NCBI GenBank assembly: GCA_025677825.1
Contig: JAIXMO010000025.1
Coordinates: 62,001 to 126,000 of the forward strand
DNA: 64,000 bases
Origin: Helicostylum pulchrum
Lineage: Eukaryota; Mucoromycota; Mucoromycetes; Mucorales; Mucoraceae
Direction: 5' to 3'
The notes beneath the pieces were generated by a model. That model was not told where the DNA came from and made no database searches. It saw only the letters and a program-made list of their open reading frames with translations. The position numbers and the translations under genes are program-made. Below, in pieces: positions 1-12,488 of this stretch (the first letter of the stretch is position 1; each line of letters begins with the position of its first letter).

Positions 1-1178
1 AAGGTGTAGTGAATCACTTTTTACGTGTGTGGAGATGTTCTTTTCTTTTTTCTTTTTTCTTTTTTTTTTTTTACTCGGTATCGTTTATATAAACCAGTCA
101 TTTCTACTGGTTTAAAAGCCGGTTTCAAACCTGCTTTTTGCTGAATAAAGTGATACACTTTTTTTAAAAAGAAAATTCTGTCTTACACTTGGTTTCTGAT
201 AGATTCATTTAACTTGCCTGTCTTTACCTGCGCTGGAAATACTCGTAATAAACCAGAAACCTGTAAACTTTTTTCTTTTTTTTTTATATTCTCAGCAAAC
301 GCTCTTCTAAATACTAATCTTCACGTGTAAAAAGAAAAAAAAGTAAACAGGATAACAATGAAGCATGTATGCAAATCGAAAAAAAAGCAAAAGGGATAGT
401 ATCGTTATTTAGAGTAATTTATCCTTTAACTTGTGCCTATTTATTTCGGCCTACTTTTTCTCCTGTTGAGAGTTCTTTTTTTATCCCAATGCAATTACGC
501 ACAGCAAACCTTTCTTTCATCAGGCGAATCCAGTCTGTCGGTTATTTGTTTGCACACAATATTTGATTTGTATCTTTAGCAAAAAGTGTTCTTTATGACT
601 GACATAACTATGTAGTTAGTATACAAAAGCATATTCAGTGTATCGCAGCAGCGCTTTGCCCTTTTTTTTGTTTCTTTTTTTTTTTCTAAAAAAAACCCCA
701 AGTATAAATGCATTAGCTAATAACCCATTTTTATTGTTCATGTACTACTACTTTTTGGCACGGTTATTATTTATTAAATGTTTTTTTTCGAGGCAGGTTA
801 ATGAGTTCAATCAATATATACACACACACAAACATACAAAAAAAAAAAAAAAAAAAAAGCACTGTAAAAAAAGAATTGCAAGAAGGATCTTTTTATTATT
901 TCTTAATTTTTTTAAGCTGTAAAAGATGCTATTTCTTTTGCTTTTTTCAATTGACTTGGACAGATACTTTACAAGCTCTTTTTTTTAGCTTTTATACGCT
1001 ATCTTTTTTTTTGGTAAAAGGTATAAAAAAAGGTCTTTTTTTTAACAGAAAAAAAAAGGGACTTTCAAATACGGAACTTCGGCTGCCATAAAAAAAAAAA
1101 AAAAAAAGCTTTTAAAAAAAAAGATGGATTTTTTTTTTCAGTTCCGGCTTTCTCCACTTTTTGTAATTTTTTTTTGAA
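1..1178. other. Gene-free 5' flank
   Basis: No convincing coding region. The stretch is dominated by poly-T and poly-A runs (for example 839-858 and 1091-1107). The open frames crossing it translate to Phe/Lys/Tyr-rich low-complexity text. It probably holds the promoter and 5' UTR of the PRELI gene that starts at 1179. Confidence 0.6.
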
Positions 1179-1788
1179 ATGAAATTCTTTAAATCAACGC
1201 ACGAATACAGTTATGAATGGAATTTAGTGTCGGCTGCTCAGTGGCAAAAATACCCTAATGTTGACTGTCCACATGTTTCGCATGTTGACGTTTTGAATCG
1301 ACAGTTAGATCCAAAGACAGGAGTTTTAACGACAGAAAGACTTATTACAGTGAACCAGAATATACCCACTATTATCAAAAAGATCCTTGGTAGTACTTCT
1401 ACTCAATATGTTCGAGAAATTTCCATTATTGACCCACAAAAGAAGACATTAACTATGCGTTCTATCAACTTGACCTTGTGTAATTTACTATCCGTTGAAG
1501 AAACCATTGTATATCATGAACATCCTGACGATAAAACAAAGTAAGTTGTATAAATATATAAAAAAAATTTTTTTTTTTTTGTGTGTGAGTTTTGCTAAAA
1601 AGTAAAGTATTATTAGAACACAATTTACACAGCAAGCAGCTATTAAAGCAGGCAGTCTTGTTTCAGGATGGTCAAGTGTATTGGAAGAATTTTCTTTAAG
1701 AAGATTTAAACAAAATGCTGATGTTGGACGTGCTGGATTTAACAAGGTGTTGGAAAGTTTTGTAGTTATGGCTGAGGCAAAAGAATAA
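1179..1788 (+). CDS. PRELI/MSF1 (Ups/Slowmo-type) mitochondrial lipid-transfer protein
   Basis: Two exons, 1179-1540 and 1617-1788, joined in phase by a GTAAGT...TAG intron, give 177 aa. Seen: the PRELI-domain opening (MKFFKSTHEYSYEW), a central block with LTTERLITVNQN, and a C-terminal helix ending at a stop. The whole protein is essentially one PRELI/MSF1 domain, the normal size for this family. Known of the family: Ups1/Ups2/PRELI proteins pair with Mdm35/TRIAP1 in the mitochondrial intermembrane space and carry phosphatidic acid or phosphatidylserine between membranes. Which paralogue this is (Ups1, Ups2/3 or Slowmo) cannot be decided by eye. The next gene on the same strand is PEX16. Confidence 0.85.
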
Positions 1789-2176
1789 AATATTACACAG
1801 CGCACAAAAAAAAAAAAACATATACACTTCATCAAACGCACACCCTCTCTACACACTCACACTACACATTTTACAGCATAAAGAAAAAAAAAGGAGTTGT
1901 TATTTATTTACAAAGAAAAAAAAAGCATTAGACTCGTATTAAAATAAAAATAATAGAAATTTATATATTTTCAGGGGTCGATTGTCGTGTGAGTTTATAA
2001 TGTGTGTATTACATGTTAAGCATACGCACACACCTTTTTTTTGTTTTGTTTCTGTTCAAAAAAACTAAAATTGACCAATCAGCCATAACTGGCTGACACA
2101 TTTTAAATAGCCTTCTTTTTTCTTTTTTTTTTCTTTGTTGCGTTTTTTCTTCTTTTTATTACACTGTTATATAATT
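1789..2176. other. Intergenic region, PRELI gene to PEX16
   Basis: Short AT-rich spacer holding the 3' end of the PRELI gene and the promoter of PEX16. A run of T-rich tracts lies just upstream of the PEX16 start. Nothing else is recognisable. Confidence 0.5.
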
Positions 2177-3601
2177 ATGGATTTATACGAGAATTTCTTA
2201 CTTAAAAATGCTCCACAAATAACAAGTATCGAATCATCCCTTAGGTCCCTTACATATATTTTACCTGGTAACTAAAACAATAAAAATTATCCTTATTTTT
2301 ATAATTAAATCTTTTGTGTGGGTAGGTAGATTTCATGACGCTGAATTGGCTTCTCAAGCACGTACGTTATAATTTTGATTTCATCCTTGTATTATTATTT
2401 ATCATACTTGTCTTCTTTTTTTTGCGTAGTTTATGCTGCTTTAAATCTGATTGGAATTTATCATAATTCCATTATTAAGCGAGCAGCTCAAGCTCATGCT
2501 GATGAAAACAAGACGGGACCTGTACAAGAGTCTAGTTTTAACAAGTACCTCCAATTTTGGTCATCTCGGTCCAAACTTAATACCGCGGCTTCTACTTTAT
2601 TATCCGTCATTTCATATACTCAAGTCTTGATGGAAATGGCCGTTTTAAAAAAGCTTGGTCCTAAAAGGCAGTGGGAACTTATTGCCTCTTTAGAAGCTTT
2701 AAAGTAAGTTTTTTTATATTATTAAAAGTATAAATGTAGTATTATTAAAACTTATAATGTTGAAAATAATAGAGTATTGTTGAGATTAACTTTATTCCAA
2801 ACAACTGGACAAAGAATGATACTTTACCCAACTCATTTACAAAGAGATGTAGACCCTTCCACTTTAGTTTCAACAGGACCAAAACCAACAACTATGAAGG
2901 AAGAAGGCTGGGTTGGTAAAAGAACAGGAGTGACAGTGCCTTCCTTATCGAGCTCGATTGACCTTAATAATGGGTTAAGGCATAAAAATGCTCATAATGA
3001 TGTGACAGATTATTTATTGTCTAAAGTATTAACACCAGAAAAACTTCGTAAACCAGAGCAAATGGTTCAAGTACAAAAGAATATTTCAAAAATTGGTGAA
3101 TTACTTTATATCTTTAGACCTTTAGTTTACGGTAAGAGAAACATTATCATTAGTATTATTATCTTCTTTTTATTAACATGTGATGGAAAAAAAAATAGTA
3201 CTGTCAATTTTACGTTGGGGTAAACGTTCTTGGAGACCTTGGATTATATCACTTGTCATTGAAATCTTATCACAAGTGTCAATCTTAAAGGGTTATGAAT
3301 CAAAGTCAAGTCGTAATAATATGATGGCATTAGAGAAACAAGAGTTTAATAGAAGAATCAAATTAATCTTGTTTAACTTGATGCGTGGTGCCTTCTACTT
3401 GAAGGTAACTAGACCTCGCTTAGAAAGATTTTGCAACCGTACCGAATCAAAGCCTGTTGTGTCCATGGCCGCAGGTAAACTATATTATATATAAAATATA
3501 TCACTTTTTTCTTTAACTAATCACAATACCCCCCTTTAGGTATCCTTCGTGATTATTTACCATTATGGGAAAAGATTTACTTTTACACTTCTGCATCTTA
3601 A
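2177..3601 (+). CDS. PEX16: Peroxisomal membrane protein PEX16
   Basis: Six exons: 2177-2267, 2326-2361, 2430-2703, 2773-3131, 3199-3474 and 3540-3601. All junctions keep frame and give about 365 aa, close to the usual 330-380. Seen: a near-N-terminal block reading LPGRFHDAELASQ then ALYAALNLIGIYHNS, the central RPLVYVLSILRWGKRSWRPW block that marks PEX16, and a short C-terminal exon ending LWEKIYFYTSAS. Known of the family: an integral peroxisomal membrane protein that helps insert other membrane proteins and supports peroxisome formation with PEX3 and PEX19. The second exon is only 36 nt and its exact borders are the least certain part. The gene ends 155 bp before the GT62 start. Confidence 0.9.
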
Positions 3602-3756
3602 AAAAATATATAAAAAGGGATCTTCTTGTCTCCAAACCAACCAATCATTGTACCTACTTTTTGTTGTTGTCGAGTTTCACAAAATTATCTTTTTCAAACA
3701 TACTTTTTTATTCTTGTCTTTTTCAACTATCAAAAAAAGAAAAGAAAAAAAAAACC

Positions 3757-4785
3757 ATGTTGTTAAGCTCTAAAGTACAACTGATTGTAATTATATTCGC
3801 TAGTTGTACCTTACTATACTGTTTTTTTAAACCCCCAACTATTGATTCAACCCAATGGGACCCAACAAGATCCTGTAGTACTACTAATCTAGACGATTTA
3901 GCAACTACAAATCAGTACTCATACATTAATATGAACAAAGAATCTACAGTGAAACCTAAACATTCTAGCCATGTCTTAATCCTTACACCATTTAAACAAT
4001 CCGTTCAATTTATCGATCGTTACTTTGATAATGTAAATAAGTTAACCTACCCTCATCATTTAATCTCACTTGGTTTTCTTGCGTCCGATTCAACTGATGG
4101 CACCATTACAAAACTAAAAGAAAGAGCGGAAAAGGAATCCAATGCCGAAGAATGGAAAAGATTTCACAGTATATCCATCTTTCAAAAGGATTACAAGTAC
4201 GAGTTGAAATCAAATGAAGACAGACATGAATTTAATGTACAAGTACAACGTAGAATCATTATGGCTAAAAGTCGCAATACATTATTGTCTGCTGCACTCA
4301 CCGAAAAGCATGAATGGGTACTTTGGTTAGACGGTGATGTGACAGAATACCCAGAGACTTTGTTGGAAGAATTGATCGCGATGGATAAAGATATTATTGT
4401 ACCCAATTGTTACTGGCATTCGTATAACGAAGAAGCAGGGTACGATAAAAACAATTGGCAAGAGACTGAAGAAAGTTGGCTACTTCAAAAGACTTTAAAA
4501 CCAGATGATGTATTGGTCGAAGGGTATCCTGAATTAGTGACACATCGAAAATTATTAATTGATATGAAAAACAAAAATAGTAGTGATTTGTTTCATACTG
4601 TACCATTAGACGCAGTTGGTGGTACGTGCACATTAGTAAAAGCAAAAGTACATCGTGATGGGGCTATTTTTCCCCCTTTCCCTTTTCAACATCAAGTAGA
4701 AACTGAAGGTTTAGCTAAAATGGCTAAAGCTTTAGGTTATGAGGTATGGGGATTACCTAATTACATAGTCTATCATTTCATTTAA
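3757..4785 (+). CDS. GT62 family mannosyltransferase (Anp1/Mnn9/Van1-like)
   Basis: Single exon, 342 aa. Seen: a short cytosolic tail, one signal-anchor helix at about residues 7-26, then the Anp1/Mnn9 domain with HVLILTPFKQS, the SLGFLASDSTDGT block, the DxD-type metal/nucleotide-sugar motif at D192-G-D194 (VLWLDGDV), and the late block VGGTCTLVKAKVHRDG. Known of the family: Golgi type II membrane proteins of the mannan polymerase complexes that extend the alpha-1,6-mannose backbone of N-glycans. The frame is open upstream to an ATG at 3565, but that region overlaps the end of PEX16 and is poly-A/T, so the ATG just before the hydrophobic anchor was chosen. Assignment to Mnn9, Anp1 or Van1 is not possible by eye. 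Confidence 0.9.
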   Translation: MLLSSKVQLIVIIFASCTLLYCFFKPPTIDSTQWDPTRSCSTTNLDDLATTNQYSYINMNKESTVKPKHSSHVLILTPFKQSVQFIDRYFDNVNKLTYPHHLISLGFLASDSTDGTITKLKERAEKESNAEEWKRFHSISIFQKDYKYELKSNEDRHEFNVQVQRRIIMAKSRNTLLSAALTEKHEWVLWLDGDVTEYPETLLEELIAMDKDIIVPNCYWHSYNEEAGYDKNNWQETEESWLLQKTLKPDDVLVEGYPELVTHRKLLIDMKNKNSSDLFHTVPLDAVGGTCTLVKAKVHRDGAIFPPFPFQHQVETEGLAKMAKALGYEVWGLPNYIVYHFI

Positions 4786-4942
4786 AATTCCTCCTCCCCA
4801 TTATCTCATTTTAAAAACCCTGCTAAAAATAAAAATAAAAAGACATCATCGCCTTTTTTTCTTTTAGGTCTCACTTTTTTCACTTTTTTCACTTTTTTTT
4901 CTTCTCTCTCTCTCTTTCAACCTTTTATACTTTTTATATAAA

Positions 4943-6705
4943 ATGTCTTCAGTTAAAGAACACTATAATTTACTTACTTGGTTAACACATATCAAACACG
5001 TTCACGATATTAAAAAAATAGTTCCAATACTTTCACACCAAAAGCAACCAAAAGACATGGTTGTCTCTACCGTCACCATCATACAAGAAAAGAACCCAAA
5101 GTCAAAATTAGCTCGTAGAAAGAGTAATATTGCATTTTACAAGAACAATTTAATTCGGTTCCATAGACCTCACGGTTTATTTTCTAAAAAGCAACCAGAA
5201 AAGGAAGAGCAGCAACAAGATCAAGGTGAATGTGGCTGCTGTGCCCAAGGATGCTGCTCTATCTCTAGACTTCACAGACATTCTACTTCTACTTTATCCT
5301 TAAACGAAGCAGATGATGAACTGGATTCATGCGATAATGAAAGTCTACAGTCTAATAACGATGGTACCAACAAGTTACCTCCTTGTATGTGCACTACTAC
5401 TACTGCTACTACATCTACAGAAAATGAATCTGAATACAGTGATTCTCTTTCCAATAAGACAAGAACCAGTAAAGAAAGTTCAAGAGCCAGTAGAGAAAGC
5501 TCAATATATGCTTTACCGGCTGAATTAGATAGTCCAGATGTCGGATTTAAAAAATTACAACAAGATGGTGATTTGGTTGACTACGATGATATTAGTGACT
5601 TGATCGAAGATGATTATTCTGAAAACTATCTAACTAATGTACAATCATACTCTAGATCCGCTGTACATAATAGTTTGATTCGTCTTGCATTAAATGGGTA
5701 AAATATACATATTTTTGTTTTGATAGAAACTGACAATGTAATAACGCATTTGTTTTGTACGTACAGACCATTTCAAAGTCCTATTGATACCGATCAAAAA
5801 AAGCAAGTTTTGCATGTTGGCTGTGGTAATGGAGATTGGTGTGTAGATATAGCAACCTGTTTTCCAAACTGGTTAGTCGTAGGCATAGACGATAAGACAG
5901 GTGGTCCTATTCAAGACCATCGAAAGGTTCCTAGAAACTTTAAATTCGTTCGATGTTATTACGATCTATTACGAACCATGAAAGATATACCTAGTGATTC
6001 ATTTGATTTTGTCTATTGTCGCTTCTTGATATTTACTTATAGCACTGAAAAATATAATGAGTTGATTAATGAATCCTACCGTATTTGTAAACCAGGTGGA
6101 TTTGTTGAATTCTATGAGCTGGATATGAGGATCTATGGAAATCCAAAAGCTGGACCCATGACTCATCGATTAAATTCAAAAGGTATTATACATATAAATT
6201 TACTATTATATATAGATTAATTAAGCCAATCACTTTAGTATTTCGATCAATGGAACAGCATAATTTAAACCCTCGTCTAGCAAGAAAACTAGGCGACATG
6301 GTATCCGATCAATTTAATTTACCATCTCAAAAGCCATCTAGTAACGATACAAACAAAACAAAACAATATAAAAAGGAACACTTCAATACCAATTATACTT
6401 CGTTACCGTTAGGTTTATGGGGTGGTAAATTAGGCGTTATGTTTCGAGATGATATCAATGACTTGTTTGAAAACTTTGAACTAAATCTACAAGAATCCTC
6501 CTGTCCTCGTCATAGAACTCGTCAATTACAACCAACAGATAGTTCGAGTAGTTATAACACCAGTGAAGATGACAATGCAAGTAATATTCCTCAGCCTGAA
6601 GAAATCGAAATGATGGATAATGAAATGGAATCCAAAAAATCTTTTATGAACTTATATCATGTCTATGCCCAAAAAAATAACCTACAAGAAGAACTTTCAT
6701 TATAA
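4943..6705 (+). CDS. SAM-dependent methyltransferase, LaeA-like fold, with long low-complexity N-terminus
   Basis: Three exons, 4943-5697, 5767-6182 and 6239-6705, in phase, give 545 aa. Residues 1-251 are Ser/Asp/Glu-rich and carry a Cys cluster at C97, C99, C100, C104 and C105 (a possible acylation site; inference). The methyltransferase starts at residue 252: motif I is HVGCGNGDW (268-276) followed by the acidic strand VVGIDD. Further motifs are DSFDFVYCRF and the post-motif KPGGFVEFYELD. The C-terminal exon (RLARKLGDMV..., LPLGLWGGKLG) completes the usual class-I layout. Similar fungal proteins include LaeA-like regulators, but the substrate is unknown and nothing here identifies a secondary-metabolite cluster. 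Confidence 0.8.
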
Positions 6706-8058
6706 TTTTTTCTTTTTATAAAAAAAAAAATAGAATACTTGGACAGTAAAAAAAAATATATGTATGTAATTTACACATTGATATTGTTGTCCGTAAATAA
6801 ATAACAAAAAATATAAATATATTAAAAACTAGGCCCATATTTTTTATTTATTTATAGTAGTTGCTACCAATTGTAGTAGTAAAAAAACCCAATTTATATA
6901 GTAGTACTGCCACCATACTTGGTAGTTTCTCTACTATAAAAATTGGTGGCAACCGCCATAGGCAGAGCCGCCAATTATGTCAGTAAATGCTAAAATATGG
7001 TGGATTTTACGCCATACATTGGTCTATAGTGAGATACATACCCCAGTTAGAACTAAATGAACTTCTGAAGTTAATCTTGATGATATTGATATAATTGATT
7101 ACTCTGAACAAGAATACCAAAAATTGACCCTAAATACAAAACACTCTTAATACAACTCTCAAATACAATTTATTATAATACATCGAACACAAAGCTATCA
7201 ATTAACTTATTTTTTTTTAACCAGCTGAAACTATTTAAATTATAGAGATCAATCAAAATTTAAACAAAAATACCGTTTTAATATTTCAATATTAGCTTCT
7301 TTTTTTTTGTTTTATTGTGAATAACTGCCTTCCCTCCTTTACGGCAACTTACGCAGTTATTACGCGGCCGGTGAACTCGTTCAGCTTTATACCTATTGTA
7401 GTTACTCGTTTAATTCATGCGTTAGTCCCTTTTTTACGAGTAAGTGGAATAGGCCGTCGTATTTTTTAGGATCGACGGTGCAACAAAATTTTACTTTGTT
7501 TTTTTATTAGCACTTATTGAAAAAGACTATAATTTAAAATGTAAGTATGCATCAGTTATTTATTTAGGAATCAATTGCGTAATACCTAATATAAAATAAA
7601 GGAAAAGCCTTTGATGACAGTCTTTTTTTGTTTTTGTTTATCGTTCCTATTTAGCAAAACAAATAAAAATATATTTTTAATCTTAGGGGATAACGCGAAG
7701 CTGTAACTCTCGGTAGACATTAACATAGATAGAGAGTAGCCAATGTTTCCTATAAATATTCGAGTTTATTTCCTCTGAGAGGAAACATTATCTATTTTCT
7801 TTACAAGATACGTTTTTTGGATTTACCACAAATCAGACAAGTTTTCTCTCGAATACATCAAATATCATTTTTCAGCTACTGTAGAAAAGTGAGGGCATCT
7901 TAGACTGCTTTTGTTTATGGCTGTGTAAAATATAGCTCACCCACAAAAAGGTCGGAGTCGCGTCGCGTGTTTCCCACAGTGAATAAAAGGAGGGGGTGTT
8001 AAAAAGGTACGTTCATACGCGGTGGGTTTAATTTTCTCTTTTCACTTTTTTTTTCGTT
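6706..8058. other. Gene-free, repeat-bearing spacer upstream of SMC1
   Basis: 1.35 kb without a supportable gene. It contains a hairpin-forming inverted repeat (listed separately) with several CCACC/GGTGG words around it (6910-7020). A short coding-like patch at about 7059-7149 is closed by stops on both sides and is too short to assign. The final part (about 7960-8058) is probably the SMC1 promoter. Confidence 0.5.
6860..6953. repeat. Imperfect inverted repeat, MITE-like hairpin
   Basis: The left arm at 6860-6879 (gttgctaccaattgtagtag) pairs with the reverse complement of the right arm at 6931-6953 (ctactataaa...ggtggcaac). The outer 14 bases match with one mismatch. The loop holds further TGGTAG/CCACCA words. 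No target-site duplication was found at the arm ends, so a transposon origin is only a suggestion. Confidence 0.4.
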
Positions 8059-11000
8059 ATGGGTAAGCTTATTCGTATCGAAGTTGAGAACTTTAAATCA
8101 TACAAGGGCCAACAAATTATTGGCCCTTTTCATCAATTTACAAGTGTTATTGGACCTAATGGTGCAGGTATAAATTTATAAAATTACAAAAAAAGTTTTT
8201 TTTTTTGGAAAAAAAAAAAAAAGTAACATCTTTTTTGTTATAGGTAAATCTAATCTTATGGATGCCATTTCTTTTGTACTTGGTGTTCATTCGAGTCATT
8301 TACGTTCGCAGAATTTAAAGGACATGATTTACCGGTCAGAAGCATTAAAGAGTTTGGACGAAACACCTACAACACCTGGTGGTAGATCTCCTCGTAGAGC
8401 TCATGTTACAGCAGTCTATGAAACCAGTCAAGGTGTTGAGATTAGATTTATGCGTAGTATCAATCACGATGGTAAATCCGAGTACCGTATCAATGATCAA
8501 GCTGTGCCTTATAGTCAATACAATACTGCATTGGAAAAAGAAAATATCTTGGTCAAGGCTAAAAATTTCTTGGTGTTTCAAGGTGATGTTGAATCTGTCG
8601 CCAGTCAAAACCCAATGGATTTAACCAAGTTACTTGAACAAATTAGTGGGTCTTTGGAATATAGAGATAGCTACGATGATTTGAAACAAAAGATGGAAGA
8701 AGCACTTGATAATAGTGCACATGCGTTTAATCGTAAACGTGGCATCGCCGCTGAAATTAAGCTGTATGAGGATCAAAAGAAAGAAGCTGAAAAGTTTCAA
8801 GAGCTGATTGTGGATAGACGCGATTGTGTAGTTCAGTATTTGCTTTGGAAGTTGTTTCATATTGATCAAAAGGCTACAGAATTAAATAACCAAACTGCTG
8901 AAAAGAATTCTAGTAAAAATGATGCTGAGTATGATGTGGTAATTGTTTTAGAAAAGGGTGTTTTTTTAAAAAAAAACAATTTTTTGACTTTTTTTTTTGG
9001 GGGGTTTTTTAGGCTTCTTTGGAACAATCTTTCAAGAGATCAAGAGAAGAAAAAGCACTCGTTCATAGAGAAAAAATTAAGTGTGAGTTACATATTCGTA
9101 AAATCAACAGAGAATTAGACGAACAGGTAAAAAAAAAAAGAAATACGTATGTATATATTGTAATGGTACTCATGCTTCGCTTTCCATTTAGCTTCCTACC
9201 TCTATTGGATATAAAGAAAAGATTACTCACTTGGAAAAAAAACTGAGACAAACAGAGAATAGTATTGAACGTGTTAAGCGTGATGGACAGCAGCAAGAAC
9301 AAGTAGTTGCTTCTTTGGATAGAGATATTCAATTATTAAACGAAACCGAACGTGTTTACAATGGTAATATAATATATTTTAGTTTATTGCTATTTGTATA
9401 CTTACTTTTTGTATGTGCAGAAACTATCCCTGTTTCTGCTTTGAGAAATGGACCTACATTAACTGCAGCACAACTTATGGACTACGAAAGAAGAAAGCAA
9501 GAGGTCAGTGTCAAGGCTGTAGAGGAGCAACAACAGTTACTGCAATTACAACGTCAATACAAGACAGAAAAGCAACGCCTTGATGATAAGAAATCAAAGG
9601 TGGATCAATTAAAAGAATCCGAATCAGAAAATATGGATACTTTACGTCAATTAGAAGAAGAAAAGGCTTCATTGTCAATGGATGCAGAACAAATCTCGGA
9701 ACAACTCGGTCATCGTAGCTCTGAATTGCAACAATTGGAAAATGAACGTAATTCAGTTCATCAACGTGAAGTTCAATTGAATGAAAAGCTTCAAGAAACT
9801 TTGAACAAGTTGATGGAGGCCAGTGTTTCGCAACAAGAGTCAGATAAGGATACTAGATTTAATGAAAGTGTTGTTGTAATGAAGCAAATCTATCCTAATG
9901 TTCACGGCAAGTTGTCAGATTTATGTAGACCTATTCAACGTAAATACGATACAGCTGTTGCCACTGTCTTGAGTAGAAACATGGATGCGATTGTTGTTGA
10001 AGACGAACAAACCGCTTTTGAATGTATTCAATATATGAGAGAACAACATATTGGTACCGCCACTTTCTTACCTCTTAATTCATTATCTGTACCTGCCATT
10101 AATGATCGTTACCGTGGCCTTGTTAAAGGATCTCGTCTTGCTTATGATGTATTGAAATTTGACAGACAATATGAAAGTGTAATGCAATATGCTTGCGGAA
10201 ATACTTTGATTTGTGATAATATTAACATTGCTAAACAAATTTGTTTCAACCTGAATGAACCTGTTCGTTCTGTCACATTGGATGGTGCAGTTATTCATCA
10301 AAGTGGTTTGATGACAGGTGGTCAAAGTAGTGTAAAAACCACACAAAAATGGCATGATAGTGAAATTCAAGATTTGGTACGTGCTAGAGATACTTACTTG
10401 ACCGAGTTGAATGAAATTAGTAAGAATAAACGTATGGGTAGTGCTGAGGATTCTGCCAAGAGTGATTGTTCCAACTTGAAGAGTCAGTTGAATACACTGG
10501 AAGAAGAGTTAACTACACTTACAAGAAGAATTCAAGGTGTACAAGATACACTTCAAGACATTCGTCAAAAGTTGTCCGAGATGGCAGGACCTTACGAACA
10601 ATCCAAGATTGGGTTAGGTCAGTTGGAAGTTACTATGGTTAAATTGCAACAAGCTATTGCGCAAGTTGAAGATCATGTATTTGAAGACTTCTGTGCACAA
10701 ATTAATGTTGCTAATATTCGTGAATATGAAGCCTTACAGTTTGGTGTGTCTGATGAAGTTACCGAACGTCGTGCTCAATTTGCTACGCAAAGATCTAGAT
10801 TGGAAACTCAGCTTAATTTTGAAAAGGGACAATTGAATGATTTAATTGAACGTTTAAGTAAATTGGAAGCATCCGTTGTTAATGATGCTACATCAAAGAC
10901 ACAGTTGGAAGCAGATTTAGCAGGTATGTCAGGTAAAACTGATAGCTTAAAGTTACGTTTGGAAACTTTCAAGGCAGATTTGGAAAAGCAAGTTCAGTTG

Positions 11001-12152
11001 GAGTTAGAAAAGCAAACAGAGATTAGTGAAATCAATCAAGCATTGGAAGCTAAAGGAAGAGATGTTGAAGCTATTTTAAGAGAGTATCGTGCAGCAGAAA
11101 GTGAAAGTAATAAGATTCAAGCTGAACGTGTTGCTATTTTCAGAAAGTGTAAATTGGAAGGTATTACTTTACCTTTAAAGCGTGGTACAATGGATGATAT
11201 TCTTATTGAAGAAACAAGAGAGATTGGTGGTGGTGGTGGTGATAGTGAATTTGCTAGTGACTCTTCAGTATCTGCATCACCTGCACCTTCTAGTGATATG
11301 GATCTTGATGCACCTTCACAGACATCTATTCAATCTACGGATTGGGAAGTTGAAGTTGATTTTGACTTATTGGGACCTATTCAAAGAGAAAACGATGGAC
11401 CAGTTATTGATAGAGAGTTCCAAGAAAAGATTAAACAACTTGGAGAAGAAATTGATCAAATGGCACCTAATCTTAAAGCAATTGAACGCTTAGATGGTAC
11501 AACCGAAAGACTTCGATTAGCTGAACAAGAGTTTAATATAGCCAGAACAGATGCCAAGAAAGCTAAAGAGCAGTTTACAGTAGTTAAACAAAAGAGACAT
11601 ACTATATTCTATGATGCTTTTAGTCATATCTCTGAACAGATTGATAAAGTTTATAAAGAACTTACATCTAATCAACAATTCCCTACTGGTGGTACAGCTT
11701 ATTTAACTGCTACTGATTTAGATGAACCTTACTTGGAAGGAATTAAATATTATGCTATGCCTCCCATGAAGCGATTTAGAGATATGGAGCAATTATCCGG
11801 TGGTGAAAAGAGTGTGGCTGCTTTAGCCTTATTGTTTGCTATTCATAGTTATAAACCTTCACCTTTCTTTGTTTTGGATGAAGTTGATGCAGCACTTGAT
11901 AATGCAAATGTTTCTACAGTTGCAGCTTATATTCGTCAACATGCTACACCTGAATTTCAATTTATTGTCATCTCTCTCAAACATACTTTTTATGAAAAGG
12001 CTCAAAGTTTAGTTGGCATTTATCGTGATCAAGATTTAAATTCTAGTAAAACAATGACTTTAATGGTATGTAATCTAACTTCTCGAAAAAATATGTAATA
12101 TAAACTAATTTATTTTTTTACCCTCTTGTAGTTGGATCAATACCAAAATTAG
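8059..12152 (+). CDS. SMC1: Cohesin subunit SMC1
   Basis: Six exons: 8059-8167, 8244-8938, 9013-9126, 9192-9363, 9421-12065 and 12132-12152, all in phase, about 1,251 aa (family about 1,230). Seen: Walker A at G32-PNGAGKS-39, the Smc1-type block [13 protein letters not shown], two long coiled-coil arms, and a hinge beginning [16 protein letters not shown] and ending with FLPLNSL. The ABC signature LSGGEKS starts at residue 1155 and Walker B is FFVLDEVD with D1183/E1184. Known of the family: pairs with SMC3 and the Scc1 kleisin to hold sister chromatids together. The fourth intron (9364-9420, 57 nt) has no stop and could be misread as coding. An acidic Gly/Ser loop after the second arm (about 11227-11310) looks like a lineage-specific insertion. 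The last exon is only 21 nt. Confidence 0.95.
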
Positions 12153-12488
12153 GAGTGTTAATTCGCATACACACAATATACTTTCTTTTTTTTAAAAATA
12201 AAAACGTCATGATAACTATTAATAACTTGCTATCTTCTTGCTAACACTAGTTGCAGTCAAAACAACCAAAAAAAACAGGCACCTTTTTTTAAGGGTGACT
12301 TTTTAAACACATGCACAGTTTATATTTTAACAAGCAGTAAAAAAATCATCTTTTTTTTTGGTGTGAGATAGAAAAAAACGGGTCTTTTATAAATATATAT
12401 TTTTTTAAAAAAACCTTTCATCCCTTTCTTCATCCATTAAAAACTTTTTTTTTTTTTTTTTTTTTTTTATTAATACACATAATATACT
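12153..12488. other. Spacer between SMC1 and CDC10
   Basis: 336 bp of A/T-rich sequence with a 25-base T run ending at about 12468. It holds the SMC1 3' end and the septin promoter. No other feature is visible. Confidence 0.5.

Noticed and set aside
102..140. tRNA-like B-box word ggtttcaaacc
   Set aside because: No A-box, no foldable cloverleaf around it.
638..1091. Overlapping open frames in the 5' flank
   Set aside because: They translate poly-T and poly-A tracts (Phe/Lys-rich) with no family likeness and no splice logic.
3565..3756. Upstream in-frame extension of the GT62 gene
   Set aside because: Overlaps the last PEX16 exon and is low complexity; the Met before the signal anchor fits the family.
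10083..10370. Minus-strand frame inside SMC1
   Set aside because: Antisense shadow of the SMC1 hinge-distal coding region.
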